Assembly: GCA_023390245.1 (NCBI GenBank)
Contig: JAEWDF010000086.1
Location: forward strand, 1 to 31,892
Direction: 5' to 3'
From: Pseudomonadota bacterium
Lineage (GTDB): Bacteria > Pseudomonadota > Alphaproteobacteria > Caulobacterales > Caulobacteraceae
DNA length: 31,892 bases
The translations under genes and the position numbers were made by a program. A model generated the notes under the pieces. That model worked only from the letters and a program-made list of their open reading frames with translations. It ran no database searches and was not told the origin of the DNA. Shown here piece after piece: positions 9,701 through 16,802 of the stretch; within the stretch, counting starts at the first letter, position 1, and the number at the start of each line of letters is the position of its first letter.

Positions 9701-9931
9701 GATGTCCTCCGCCGAGATGGCGTCGACGACGGCCGCCTCGTTGCGCTTGATGTTGATCGCCTGGGTCTGCGAGGCGCGGATGCCGGTGACGACGATTTCC
9801 TCGACCTCGGTCACGCCGGAATCGATCGGCCTCTGCTGCGGGGCGGTCTCCTGGGCGTGGGCGTAGGCCGGCGCGACAAGCGCCGTACTCGCCATCAAGG
9901 CCGCCAGCGCGGGCCTTTTCTGAACTCTCAT
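6764..9931 (-). CDS. TonB-dependent outer-membrane receptor (Caulobacter/Xanthomonas oligosaccharide type)
   Basis: 1055 residues. A signal peptide (about 1-27, ending AYAHAQ) is followed by a TonB box region (VEEIVVTGIR, about 43-52). The plug domain has the signature AAVVDAISAEDIGKLPD, ADALQRISGIQVQR and VNIRGLPQV, typical of the Caulobacter-Xanthomonas receptor family. The rest is a 22-strand-type barrel ending in YSIGIRARF with a C-terminal Phe. By family knowledge it imports large substrates, often oligosaccharides or glycosides, across the outer membrane using TonB/ExbBD energy. Start: ATG at 9931 with GAGGAGGG 9 nt upstream, a very strong ribosome-binding site. It is 50 bp downstream of the GH3 gene and co-directional, so uptake and hydrolysis should be co-transcribed. 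Confidence 0.93.
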   Translation of the reverse strand: MRVQKRPALAALMASTALVAPAYAHAQETAPQQRPIDSGVTEVEEIVVTGIRASQTQAINIKRNEAAVVDAISAEDIGKLPDVTVADALQRISGIQVQRNAGEGSTVNIRGLPQVITLLNGEQYLAPGNLGSAQPNLNDVPSQLMSSIVVFKSQDVRNALSGISGTIDLRTRRPMDFDYGATTFAAAEYQTGERTKQDDYLFNGLLNWRGDRLGVMVSGVVSESNLGNNYSGVAGGLNGNNSWSDPATVTDPNWIAPHGYETFNRVVERERTGINGAFQFDLEDGIRLTGEVFYTKQTEYNRAAGLNVSNRWSGVTWTTPTDYVQTGVSDPDNHQPWLNVSEYDLDVWWLNSFTVNRVTETESKNFNLELDYDKGGPFTFHARAIKADASLLSMNGQVQGDLSNWHYGPDRTFTLFRNEADRTRGPFYPAAIAALYPSSQYTNGVIGSQGGRYVDPNPLGYGEDPQVHINVGGDKLVWSGFENPISGGLGNVPLSQYMANLDSYTVGAYSSEGNQRNNSDLTVVRFDGSYDFQQGPAFGFLNRIDAGVRHSAREVEITNFHLFSDFYEGVGEGNPAGCSAQWKAIDVAMDQSQCTAGEFVTNPAFDPAQDVAATPGQCTVATPNAPTCFQAYTVNRPTRLRENNNTYFLDDFGSITSGLPGVWVADPRDFDNVRAFQERVFGNAYDVIIPGNSYDVDLYEDSAYVNGNILFGQLTGDVGVRMVRTELRVRQNLTGDVRAYGDTNNDVGDTISSRSYTDWLPSVNLAYDFNDRLRLRFAYAKTMIPLDLGNYGGGVTITTADSLGPTPDDPTAPPVGVRRVTGATLNGSPELNPWRSDNYDLALEYYYGPATLFNIGLFRLNIDSFVTRATIPASGEYPDGDGVVRRLVDVNRPVQGAGGELQGVEIGAKIGLSDFIDTPIWSDFGFDGSYTYSDSSQNAQNLAGQDLPFPDNSEQSVNAAVWYQGDRLQARVAWNYRTPRLSGTFGQIPIYQDTAQYVDANITYDINDMVTIYANGSNIFGEIEQYYIEFEPGQKQFHNRNQFEPRYSIGIRARF

Positions 9932-9981
9932 GGTTGTTATCCCTCCTCTATGCGGCGCCGCGTTTTGTTGTGCGGCTTGGT

Positions 9982-12258
9982 TCAGGGCTTGATCTGGGCC
10001 CCTGAAAGTTCGGCCTCGCCGGTCAGACCCTCGGCCGTCGCCGTCTCGGCGACGGTCACGCGATAGGTCCCGGGCGCGATGCGCCAGCCCGGCAGGGCGG
10101 TGTCGTAGTCGGCCAGGATGCGCGGCTCGGCGGTGATCGTGACGCGGCGCGTCTCGCCCGGCTGCAAGGTCAGCTTGGTGAAGCCGGCCAGCCGCTTCGG
10201 ATGGGCGCCGTCCGGCGCGGCGACATAGAGTTGCGGCGTCTCGGCGCCCGCGCGCGCGCCGGTGTTTGTGACATCGAAACTGACCGTCAGGCCGTCGTCG
10301 GCGGAAACGGACAGATTGGCGTAGGCGAAGTCGGTGTAGCTGAGGCCGTGGCCGAACGGGAACAGCGGCGCGCGGCCTTCCCGCTCGTACCAGCGGTAGC
10401 CGACGTCGGAGCCCTCCGGATAGTCGACGGCGAAGGCCTGGAGTTCTCCGGCCTGGGGCGCGCCGGGATTGGCGGCCGCGGCGGCCTCGGCCGACTTCAG
10501 GGCGTCGAGGCCGGGCGGGGTCGGGCGGGGCGGCTGGTCGGCGGAGGCCGGGAAGGTGATCGGCAGGCGGCCCGACGGGTTGACCTCCCCGAACAGGATG
10601 CGGGCGATGGCCTCGCCGCCGCGCTGGCCCGGATACCAGGCCTGGAGGACGGCCGGCGTCTTCCCGAGCCAGGGCATCAGGACCGGACCTCCGGTCTCCA
10701 GCACCACCACGGTCCGGCCGTTGGCGGCCGCGACGGCCTCGATCAGGGCGTCCTGATTATCGGGCAAGGTCAGATTTTCGACGTCCTGCGCCTCGGTCGT
10801 CCACTGGGTGGCGAAGACGATGGCGATGTCGGCGTCGCGCGCCGCCGTCGCCGCAGCCGCGGGGTCCAGGCCATCGAGGTAGGTCACGGCCGCGTCCGGG
10901 GCCAGGGCGCGGATGGCGGCGAGGGGGGAGGAGGCGTGCCAGGTGGTGCGGGCGAACGAGGCCGCCGCGCCCGAGGTCAGCGGAATCTCGACCGGCGCGC
11001 CGCCGACCGAGCGGACCTGGGACGAGCCGCCCCCGGACAGCACGCCGACGTCGGCGTGGCCGCCGATCAGCACGATCCGCCTGGCGCTCCGGGCCAGCGG
11101 CAGGACGCCGCCGTCGTTCTTGAGCAGGACGACGCCGCTCTCGGCGGCGCGCTGGGCGACCTCGGCGTTGGCGGCGTAGTCGATCGGCTGAGCCGTCGTC
11201 ACGTCCGGCGCATCCAGGACGCCGGTGTCGATCAGGCCGAACAGGATGCGGCGGACCATGTCGTCCAGCCGCGCCTCGGGGATGCGGCCGGCCTCCAGCG
11301 CCTCGCGGAAGGGGGCGTCGAAATAGAGGGCGCGGTCGAGTTCCTGGCCCGATTGCTGGTCCAGGCCCGCCAGCGCCGCCTTCTCGGTGGAGTGGACGGC
11401 GCCCCAGTCCGACATGACCCAGCCCTGGTAGCCCCAGTCGCGCTTCAGCACCTGGTTCAGCAGGAAGTCGTGCTCGCAGGCCCAGTCGCCGTTGATCCTG
11501 TTGTAGGCGCACATGGCCGAGCCGGGTTCGCCGCGCTCGATGGCGATCTGGAACGCCAGGAGGTCGCTTTCGCGCAGGGCCGCCTCGTCCAGCCGGGCGT
11601 CCATGATCATCCGGCCGGTCTCCTGGGAATTGAAGGCGTAGTGCTTGATCGTGGAGACGATGTGGTTCGACTGGACGCCGCGGATGTGCTCGCCGGCCAT
11701 GATCCCGGCCAGCAGCGGATCCTCGCCCAGGTATTCGAAGTTGCGGCCCGCCCAGGGATCGCGCGTCAGGTTCACCCCGCCGGCCAGCATGACGTTGAAG
11801 GTCTTGGCCCGCGCCTCCGCGCCGATCATGGCGCCGCCGGCGTAGGCGATCTCGGGATCGAAGGTCGCGGCCGTGGCCAGGCTGGAGGGCAGGGCGGTGG
11901 CGACGTCGCCCTTCCTCTGCTCGACCTGGTTGGCGACGCCCAGGCTGGCGTCGGTCTCGCGCAGGGCGGGCACGCCCAGGCGCGGCACGCCGGGGATGTA
12001 GCCGGCCGAGGGGATCATGTCGCCGACCGGCGCGCCGGGCGTGCGCTCGGCCAGCGGGGGGAAGTAGCCGTGGATCAACTGCAGCTTCTCGTCGCGCGTC
12101 ATCCGGGCCAGCAGGGCGTCGGCGCGCGCGCCGGCGTCGTTCGCGGGGGATTCGGCCTGGACGGGGACGACACGGGGCGCTTCGGCCAGGGATGGGCCCG
12201 CCAGGCCGGCGGCCAGGGCCAGGGCGACAAGACTGGTCGAACGCAGAGTGAAGGTCAT
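9982..12258 (-). CDS. Exported glycoside hydrolase family 3 (beta-glucosidase type)
   Basis: 758 residues from the ATG at 12258; upstream in-frame codons are not protein-like and the chosen start begins directly at a signal peptide (FTLRSTSLVALALAAGLAGP, cleavage near residue 25). The GH3 N-terminal TIM-barrel carries TDASLG (Asp103, substrate binding), IKHYAFNSQ (Lys205-His206) and the nucleophile motif VMSDWGA with Asp284. The alpha/beta sandwich domain follows at about 385-600, then a fibronectin-III-like domain (FPFGHGLSYTDF to the end). The enzyme should act in the periplasm, releasing non-reducing-end sugars, commonly beta-glucosyl or beta-xylosyl residues; exact specificity is not readable. 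It is the first gene of the operon with the receptor, halogenases and LacI repressor. Confidence 0.92.
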   Translation of the reverse strand: MTFTLRSTSLVALALAAGLAGPSLAEAPRVVPVQAESPANDAGARADALLARMTRDEKLQLIHGYFPPLAERTPGAPVGDMIPSAGYIPGVPRLGVPALRETDASLGVANQVEQRKGDVATALPSSLATAATFDPEIAYAGGAMIGAEARAKTFNVMLAGGVNLTRDPWAGRNFEYLGEDPLLAGIMAGEHIRGVQSNHIVSTIKHYAFNSQETGRMIMDARLDEAALRESDLLAFQIAIERGEPGSAMCAYNRINGDWACEHDFLLNQVLKRDWGYQGWVMSDWGAVHSTEKAALAGLDQQSGQELDRALYFDAPFREALEAGRIPEARLDDMVRRILFGLIDTGVLDAPDVTTAQPIDYAANAEVAQRAAESGVVLLKNDGGVLPLARSARRIVLIGGHADVGVLSGGGSSQVRSVGGAPVEIPLTSGAAASFARTTWHASSPLAAIRALAPDAAVTYLDGLDPAAAATAARDADIAIVFATQWTTEAQDVENLTLPDNQDALIEAVAAANGRTVVVLETGGPVLMPWLGKTPAVLQAWYPGQRGGEAIARILFGEVNPSGRLPITFPASADQPPRPTPPGLDALKSAEAAAAANPGAPQAGELQAFAVDYPEGSDVGYRWYEREGRAPLFPFGHGLSYTDFAYANLSVSADDGLTVSFDVTNTGARAGAETPQLYVAAPDGAHPKRLAGFTKLTLQPGETRRVTITAEPRILADYDTALPGWRIAPGTYRVTVAETATAEGLTGEAELSGAQIKP

Positions 12259-12508
12259 GAAGGCGCGATCCCCGTTGTGCTGACTGCGGGCCCAAGCAGG
12301 GCCGAAAGGCGGGGATTGATCGCGGCGCGAGCGACATCGACGACGGAAACGCAAAGGTTCCGTCCTGGCCGGCCTGAGCCGATCCTGAAAGTCCGCTCGA
12401 TTTCGGAACGGCGCACGGCCGTTGCCGGCGGTCGAAAGGACCGCGCTGCCTATATTCGCTCCCTAAGTGGAAGGTCTTCGCCTTCTCAAGTCTGACGTAA
12501 GCACGATC

Positions 12509-12522
12509 TGAGATCGTTCTCA
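12509..12522. promoter_or_regulatory. Putative LacI-family operator 1
   Basis: TGAGATCGTTCTCA is a CG-centred palindrome with 12 of 14 positions symmetric. It shares 10 of 14 bases with the second site 43 bp away and has the TGN..CG..NCA layout typical of LacI/GalR-family operators. The operon it precedes encodes a LacI-family protein with a standard hinge helix. Binding is inferred, not shown. Confidence 0.55.
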
Positions 12523-12551
12523 ACACGAAACCGCCGCAGTTGCGCCCGTTT

Positions 12552-12565
12552 TGGGAACGTTGCCA
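12552..12565. promoter_or_regulatory. Putative LacI-family operator 2
   Basis: TGGGAACGTTGCCA is symmetric at 12 of 14 positions around AACGTT, the classic LacI/GalR operator core. Its centre is 43 bp, about four helical turns, from that of operator 1, so both sites face the same side of the DNA. Confidence 0.62.
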
Positions 12566-12685
12566 TCAACTTGTGTGACAGCATCCCGGCGGGCCGCCGC
12601 CATATGCCGTGACGCGGCCGTCGTCATCTGGCACACCCGCCGGGTCGGCCAGCAGCGGCCGACGCCGCAGGAGCCGTTCCCACCC

Positions 12686-13678
12686 ATGTCCGCGTCACGC
12701 CGCCAGGAGGCGGACCGATCCGTCGAGTTGGAAAGCTGGGGCCTGGAGGAGGATCCGGCGGTCCTGGTGCTGCACGACGGTCGCGACGGCGCCTGGCGCG
12801 GGATGGCGGAGCGGCTGACCCAGGCTGGACGGCGCGTGCTGGCGTTGGATTGCGGTCAAGCCGACCCGGAGCAGGCGCGCCTGGCGCTGACGCGGCTGTC
12901 GTCCCGCCCGGCGGTGCTGGCCTGGGGCGCGGCCGGCGCCGAGGCCGCGCGGACCCTGCTGGGCGAGGAGACGGCGGCCACGGGCTTCATCCTGGTCGAT
13001 CCGGAGGCGGCGCCGGACGGACTGGACGCGCCCGTCCTGGTCGTCGGTCGCGCCGCGCCGCCGCCTTCGCCGGAGGACGTGGAGGAGACGGTGGACATCT
13101 CCGCCCTGGGGCCCGGCGATCGGGACGAGGCGCTGGAGGCGGCCGTGGTCGACTTCCTGGAGCGGCGGCTGCCGCGCGAGCCGATCCACTACCGCGCCGG
13201 CTCCGATCCGCGCACCCTGCGCGACGCCCTGGGCTGTTTCGCGACCGGGGTGACGGTGGTGACGACGCGCGACGCCGACGGGCGGCCGCTGGGGCTGACC
13301 GCCAACTCCTTCACCTCGGTGTCTCTGGACCCGCCGCTGATCTTGTTCTGCCTGGCCAAGACCTCGGCCAATCTAGGCCGGTTCGCCGAGGCGGGGCATT
13401 TCGCGGTCAATGTGCTGCATATCGGCCAGCAGCCGGTGTCGAGCCTATTCGCCCGGCGCGCCCGGGACCGGTTCCAAGACGTGGCCTGGGAGACCTGGGA
13501 CACCGGCGCGCCGATCCTGACCGGTTGTCTGGCCAGCTTCGAATGCGCCTCGGACAAGGTGGTGGACGCCGGCGACCACCTGGTCTTCATCGGCCGGGTG
13601 ACGCGGGCGCGGTTCGAGCCGCATCGCGACCCGCTGCTCTACTTCCGGGGCCGCTATCGCCGCCTGCACTTCGCCTGA
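12686..13678 (+). CDS. Flavin reductase with N-terminal degenerate alpha/beta-hydrolase-like domain
   Basis: 330 residues from the ATG at 12686, which has AGGAG 12 nt upstream; a TTG at 12551 would add a non-conserved leader and lies within an operator. Residues about 165-330 are a flavin-reductase split-barrel domain (TLRDALGCFATGVTVVTT, LTANSFTSVSLDPPLILFCL, GHFAVNVL, FECASDKVVDAGDHLVFIGRV) of the kind that makes FMNH2 or FADH2 for two-component monooxygenases. Residues about 22-160 resemble an alpha/beta-hydrolase (AVLVLHDG, GRRVLALDCG), but the nucleophile elbow reads AWGAAGAEA with Ala83 where Ser is expected, so it is probably not catalytic. The gene diverges from the operon holding two flavin-dependent halogenases, making it a good candidate for their reductant supplier. 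It may be co-transcribed with the thiolase 59 bp downstream. Confidence 0.82.
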   Translation: MSASRRQEADRSVELESWGLEEDPAVLVLHDGRDGAWRGMAERLTQAGRRVLALDCGQADPEQARLALTRLSSRPAVLAWGAAGAEAARTLLGEETAATGFILVDPEAAPDGLDAPVLVVGRAAPPPSPEDVEETVDISALGPGDRDEALEAAVVDFLERRLPREPIHYRAGSDPRTLRDALGCFATGVTVVTTRDADGRPLGLTANSFTSVSLDPPLILFCLAKTSANLGRFAEAGHFAVNVLHIGQQPVSSLFARRARDRFQDVAWETWDTGAPILTGCLASFECASDKVVDAGDHLVFIGRVTRARFEPHRDPLLYFRGRYRRLHFA

Positions 13679-13737
13679 CGGTTCACAGCGGCCGGCGCGG
13701 GGGCTATCTGTCCGGCGAATTCGATAAAGGGTTTCCC

Positions 13738-14925
13738 ATGTCCGCGTCCGATCCCGTCGTCATCGTCTCCTACGCCCGCACGCCGATGGGCGGCTTCCAG
13801 GGCGCGCTGGCCGAGGCCAGGGCCACCGAGCTGGGGGCGACGGCGGTGAAGGCGGCGCTGGAGCGCGCGGGCCTGGCGCCGGAAAAGGTGGAGCAGATCA
13901 TCATGGGCTGCGTCCTGCCCGCGGGGCTGGGCCAGGCGCCGGCGCGGCAGGCGGGCATGGGCGCGGGCCTGCCGACGGCGACCGAGGCGACCACGCTGAA
14001 CAAGATGTGCGGCTCGGGCATGGCGGCGGCGATGATGGCGCGCGACGCCCTGACCGCCGGCTCGGCCGAGGTCGTCGTGGCGGGCGGCATGGAGTCGATG
14101 ACCAACGCCCCCTATCTGATGCAGAAGCACCGGGGCGGCGCGCGCATTGGCCACGACGTCATCTCCGACAGCATGTACCTGGACGGGCTGGAGGACGCCT
14201 ATACGCCCGGCAAGCTGATGGGCCAGTTCGCCGAGGATACGGCCAAGGCCTACCAATTCACCCGCGAGCAGCAGGACGCCTACGCGGTGGAAAGCGCCGC
14301 GCGGGCCAAGGCGGCGCAGGACAGCGGCGGCTTTGACGCCGAGATCGTCCCGGTGGAGGTGAAGACGCGAAAGGGCGTGGTCACGGTTGAGCGCGACGAG
14401 CAGCCGACCAGGTCTGATCCGTCCAAGATCCCGAACCTGAAGCCGGCCTTCGGCAAGGACGGGACGATCACCGCCGCCTCGGCCGCCTCCATCTCGGACG
14501 GCGCCGCCGCCCTGGTGATGATGCGCCAGTCCACCGCCGACTCCCTGGGGCTGAAGCCGGTCGCGCGCGTCGTCAGTCAGGCCGCCCACGCCCAGGAGCC
14601 GGCCCTGTTCACCACCGCGCCGGTGTTCGCGCTGCGGAGGGCGCTGGAAAAGGCCGGCTGGTCGGCGGACGACGTGGACCTGTGGGAGGTCAACGAAGCC
14701 TTCGCCATCGTGCCGATGATCGTGATGCAGGAACTGGGCGTCCCGCACGACAGGATGAACGTCAACGGCGGGGCCTGCGCCCTGGGCCACCCGCTGGGCG
14801 CCTCGGGCGCGCGGGTGCTGACGACGCTGCTGTCGGCGCTGAAGACGCGCGGCAAGACCAAGGGCGCGGCCGCCCTGTGCATCGGCGGCGGCGAGGCGAC
14901 CGCCATGACCGTCGAACTGATCTGA
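13738..14925 (+). CDS. Acetyl-CoA acetyltransferase (thiolase)
   Basis: 395 residues, standard thiolase length. The nucleophile is Cys91 in NKMCGSGMAA, and the C-terminal catalytic pair is His351 in CALGHPLGASGAR and Cys381 in LCIGGGEATA. It should catalyse reversible condensation of two acetyl-CoA to acetoacetyl-CoA, or thiolysis of beta-ketoacyl-CoA. The conserved GGMESMTNAPYL segment matches biosynthetic/AtoB-PhaA-type thiolases, but no phaB or phaC lies nearby, so a polyhydroxybutyrate role is not supported by context. Start: ATG with AAAGGG 7 nt upstream. The cytoplasmic enzyme follows the flavin reductase by 59 bp. A GC-rich inverted repeat (14927-14934 with 14955-14962) follows the stop but lacks a T tract. 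Confidence 0.92.
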   Translation: MSASDPVVIVSYARTPMGGFQGALAEARATELGATAVKAALERAGLAPEKVEQIIMGCVLPAGLGQAPARQAGMGAGLPTATEATTLNKMCGSGMAAAMMARDALTAGSAEVVVAGGMESMTNAPYLMQKHRGGARIGHDVISDSMYLDGLEDAYTPGKLMGQFAEDTAKAYQFTREQQDAYAVESAARAKAAQDSGGFDAEIVPVEVKTRKGVVTVERDEQPTRSDPSKIPNLKPAFGKDGTITAASAASISDGAAALVMMRQSTADSLGLKPVARVVSQAAHAQEPALFTTAPVFALRRALEKAGWSADDVDLWEVNEAFAIVPMIVMQELGVPHDRMNVNGGACALGHPLGASGARVLTTLLSALKTRGKTKGAAALCIGGGEATAMTVELI

Positions 14926-14993
14926 AGCGCGGCGACTGTCACGCCGTTGAAACGCGCCGCGCCTAAGCGGGGCGCGCCCGAGGAGTATCGCCC

Positions 14994-16670
14994 ATGTCCC
15001 TGATCCGCGTCGCCGTCGCCGCCCTGGCCCTTGTCCTGCCCGCCGGAACCGCCGCGGCCCAGGCCGATCCGGCGACCAGCCAGGCGCGGCCGTCGCCGAA
15101 GCTGATCGTGACCATCGTCGTCGACCAGTTCAGCGCCAATCTGTTCGACCAGTATCGCGGCCGCTACACCGGCGGGCTGAAGCGGCTGGCCGACCAGGGG
15201 CTGGTGTCGATCAACGGCTATCAGACGCATGGGTTGACCGAGACCTGCCCCGGGCACTCCACCGTCCTGACCGGCATGCACCCGGCCGAGACCGGCATCC
15301 CCGCTAACGACTGGATCGACTCCCGCACCGGCGAGGAGGTCTATTGCCTGGCCGCGCCGCGGAACCACCTGGCCCATGGCGATGACGAAGCCGATAACGG
15401 CCCGGTCGGTCCCGACCAGCTGAAGGCGACGAGCCTGGGCGACTGGCTGCTGGCGGCCAGCCCCGAAAGCAAGGTCTTCGCCGTCTCTGGCAAGGACCGG
15501 GGCGCGATCAACCTGGCGGGTCATCACGGCGCGGCCTTCTGGTTCACCGACGGCTTTGGCCTGACCACCTATGTCGAGCCGGGCCAGGACGCTGAGGCGC
15601 GGCTGGCGCCGGTGGCCGCGTTCAACGACACCTTCCGCGCCTGGCAGGCGGCGAACCCGGTGACCTGGGACTATCGGCACGACGACTGCCGCGTGCTGGA
15701 TAGCGAATGGACCATTCGCGGCGCGACCTTCCATTCCGCCCTGCCGCCGCAGAAGCTTTCGTTCGACACCACGCCGCTGCTGGACGAGCAGACCTTGAAG
15801 GCGGCCGAGTATCTGCTGGACAGCCAGCGGCTGGGCCAGGGCGAGGCCGTGGACATGCTGGGCGTCAGCCTGTCGGCCACCGACCGCATCGGCCACGGCT
15901 TCGGCACCCAGGGACCGGAGATGTGCGAACAGCAGCACCGGCTGGACGAGGCCCTGGCCGGCTTCCTGGACCGGCTGGCCGAGGTTCCGGGCGGCGCCCT
16001 GGTGGTGCTGACGGCCGACCATGGCGGATCGGATTTCGTCGAACGTTCCGCCGCGCAGGGCTTCCCGCACGCGCGCCGCGCCGATTTGAGCGGGTTCACG
16101 ACCATCAATGACGAACTGCGCGCGCGCTTCGGGCTGGACGCGGCCCCGCTCCAGCAAGGGGGCAGCGGGATCATCGTCGCCGACAAGGCGCATCGCGCCC
16201 TGCCGGAGCCGCTGCGGACCCAGGTCGCCGAAGCCGCGGTGGAGCGCCTGCGCCAGCTGCCGGACGTCGCTTTCGCCGAAACGCGCGAGGCCATGCTGGC
16301 CCAGCCCCTTCCGGTGTCCAGCAGCCCGGAGATGCTGACCATTCCTGAGCGGATGCGCCTGTCGGTCGTGGAGGGCCGCTCGCCCGACATCATCCTGGCC
16401 TTCCAGCCGAACGTGGTGCTGGGCGGCCGGGTCGGCGGGGCCATCTCCAACCACGGCACGCCCTATGAATACGACCGCCGCGTGCCGATCATCTTCTGGT
16501 GGCCGGGCGCGACGGGCGAGGAGCGTTTCCTGCCGATCCGCACCATCGATATCGCTCCGACCCTGGCCCACGTGATCGGCGTGGAGACGCCCAGGGTGGA
16601 GGGACGCTGCGTCGATCTGAACGGCTTCGCCGTGGCCTCCTGCGCGGCGGCGGCGGGCGAAAGCCGATAA
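14994..16670 (+). CDS. Secreted alkaline-phosphatase-superfamily enzyme (nucleotide pyrophosphatase/PhoK-like)
   Basis: 558 residues with a signal peptide (about 1-22, ending GTAAAQ). The mature part has the alkaline-phosphatase superfamily metal site: Asp44 in TIVVDQF, a Thr nucleophile (Thr84) in LTETCPGHSTVLTGMHP, VSGKDRGAI, and TADHGGSD for the second metal. A Thr nucleophile followed by PGH resembles the nucleotide pyrophosphatase/phosphodiesterase and sphingomonad PhoK/SPAP group rather than E. coli PhoA, which uses Ser. It probably hydrolyses phosphate esters in the periplasm, with a broad-range monoesterase most likely. Start: ATG with GAGGAG 8 nt upstream. No Pho box is evident in the 68-bp upstream gap. 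Confidence 0.87.
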   Translation: MSLIRVAVAALALVLPAGTAAAQADPATSQARPSPKLIVTIVVDQFSANLFDQYRGRYTGGLKRLADQGLVSINGYQTHGLTETCPGHSTVLTGMHPAETGIPANDWIDSRTGEEVYCLAAPRNHLAHGDDEADNGPVGPDQLKATSLGDWLLAASPESKVFAVSGKDRGAINLAGHHGAAFWFTDGFGLTTYVEPGQDAEARLAPVAAFNDTFRAWQAANPVTWDYRHDDCRVLDSEWTIRGATFHSALPPQKLSFDTTPLLDEQTLKAAEYLLDSQRLGQGEAVDMLGVSLSATDRIGHGFGTQGPEMCEQQHRLDEALAGFLDRLAEVPGGALVVLTADHGGSDFVERSAAQGFPHARRADLSGFTTINDELRARFGLDAAPLQQGGSGIIVADKAHRALPEPLRTQVAEAAVERLRQLPDVAFAETREAMLAQPLPVSSSPEMLTIPERMRLSVVEGRSPDIILAFQPNVVLGGRVGGAISNHGTPYEYDRRVPIIFWWPGATGEERFLPIRTIDIAPTLAHVIGVETPRVEGRCVDLNGFAVASCAAAAGESR

Positions 16671-16703
16671 ACTCCTGTTTCGGGCGCCGTAAACTCGTGT
16701 TTC
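16668..16703. repeat. Tandem 14-bp direct repeat TAAACTCSTGTTTC
   Basis: Two copies, TAAACTCCTGTTTC (16668-16681) and TAAACTCGTGTTTC (16690-16703), differ at one base and repeat with a 22-bp period, two helical turns. Each is a near-palindrome AAAC....GTTT. The first overlaps the phosphatase stop codon; both lie about 100-135 bp before pyruvate kinase. They could be binding sites for a regulator of pyk; this is inference only. Confidence 0.5.
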
Positions 16704-16802
16704 CCTGGGGGTCTCGGCCTTACGCGCGGATCGTTTGATTGGCAGAAGGGCCGAACGCCGCAGGTTCAGCCGGCCCAGCGAGACGCCAAGGAAACGACCT
16801 TC

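Larger units (their letters stand above)
12259..12685. promoter_or_regulatory. Divergent control region between the GH3 operon and the flavin reductase gene
   Basis: This 427-bp stretch holds no convincing gene. It must contain the promoter of the minus-strand glycoside/halogenase operon and probably that of the plus-strand flavin reductase. It includes two LacI-type palindromes, listed separately. A weak minus-strand promoter candidate is TTGAGA (12518-12523) with TTACGT (12495-12500) at 17-bp spacing; its -35 overlaps the first palindrome. The -10 match is poor, so the promoter assignment is tentative. Confidence 0.5.

Noticed and set aside
10201..12495. A 764-residue plus-strand open frame opposite the GH3 gene
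   Set aside because: It is a shadow of the GH3 codons; composition is Gly/Ala/Arg-rich without domain features and the GH3 motifs are intact.
14927..14962. GCGCGGCG/CGCCGCGC inverted repeat after the thiolase as a terminator
   Set aside because: The loop is long (20 nt) and there is no T tract; such GC-rich pairings are common by chance here.
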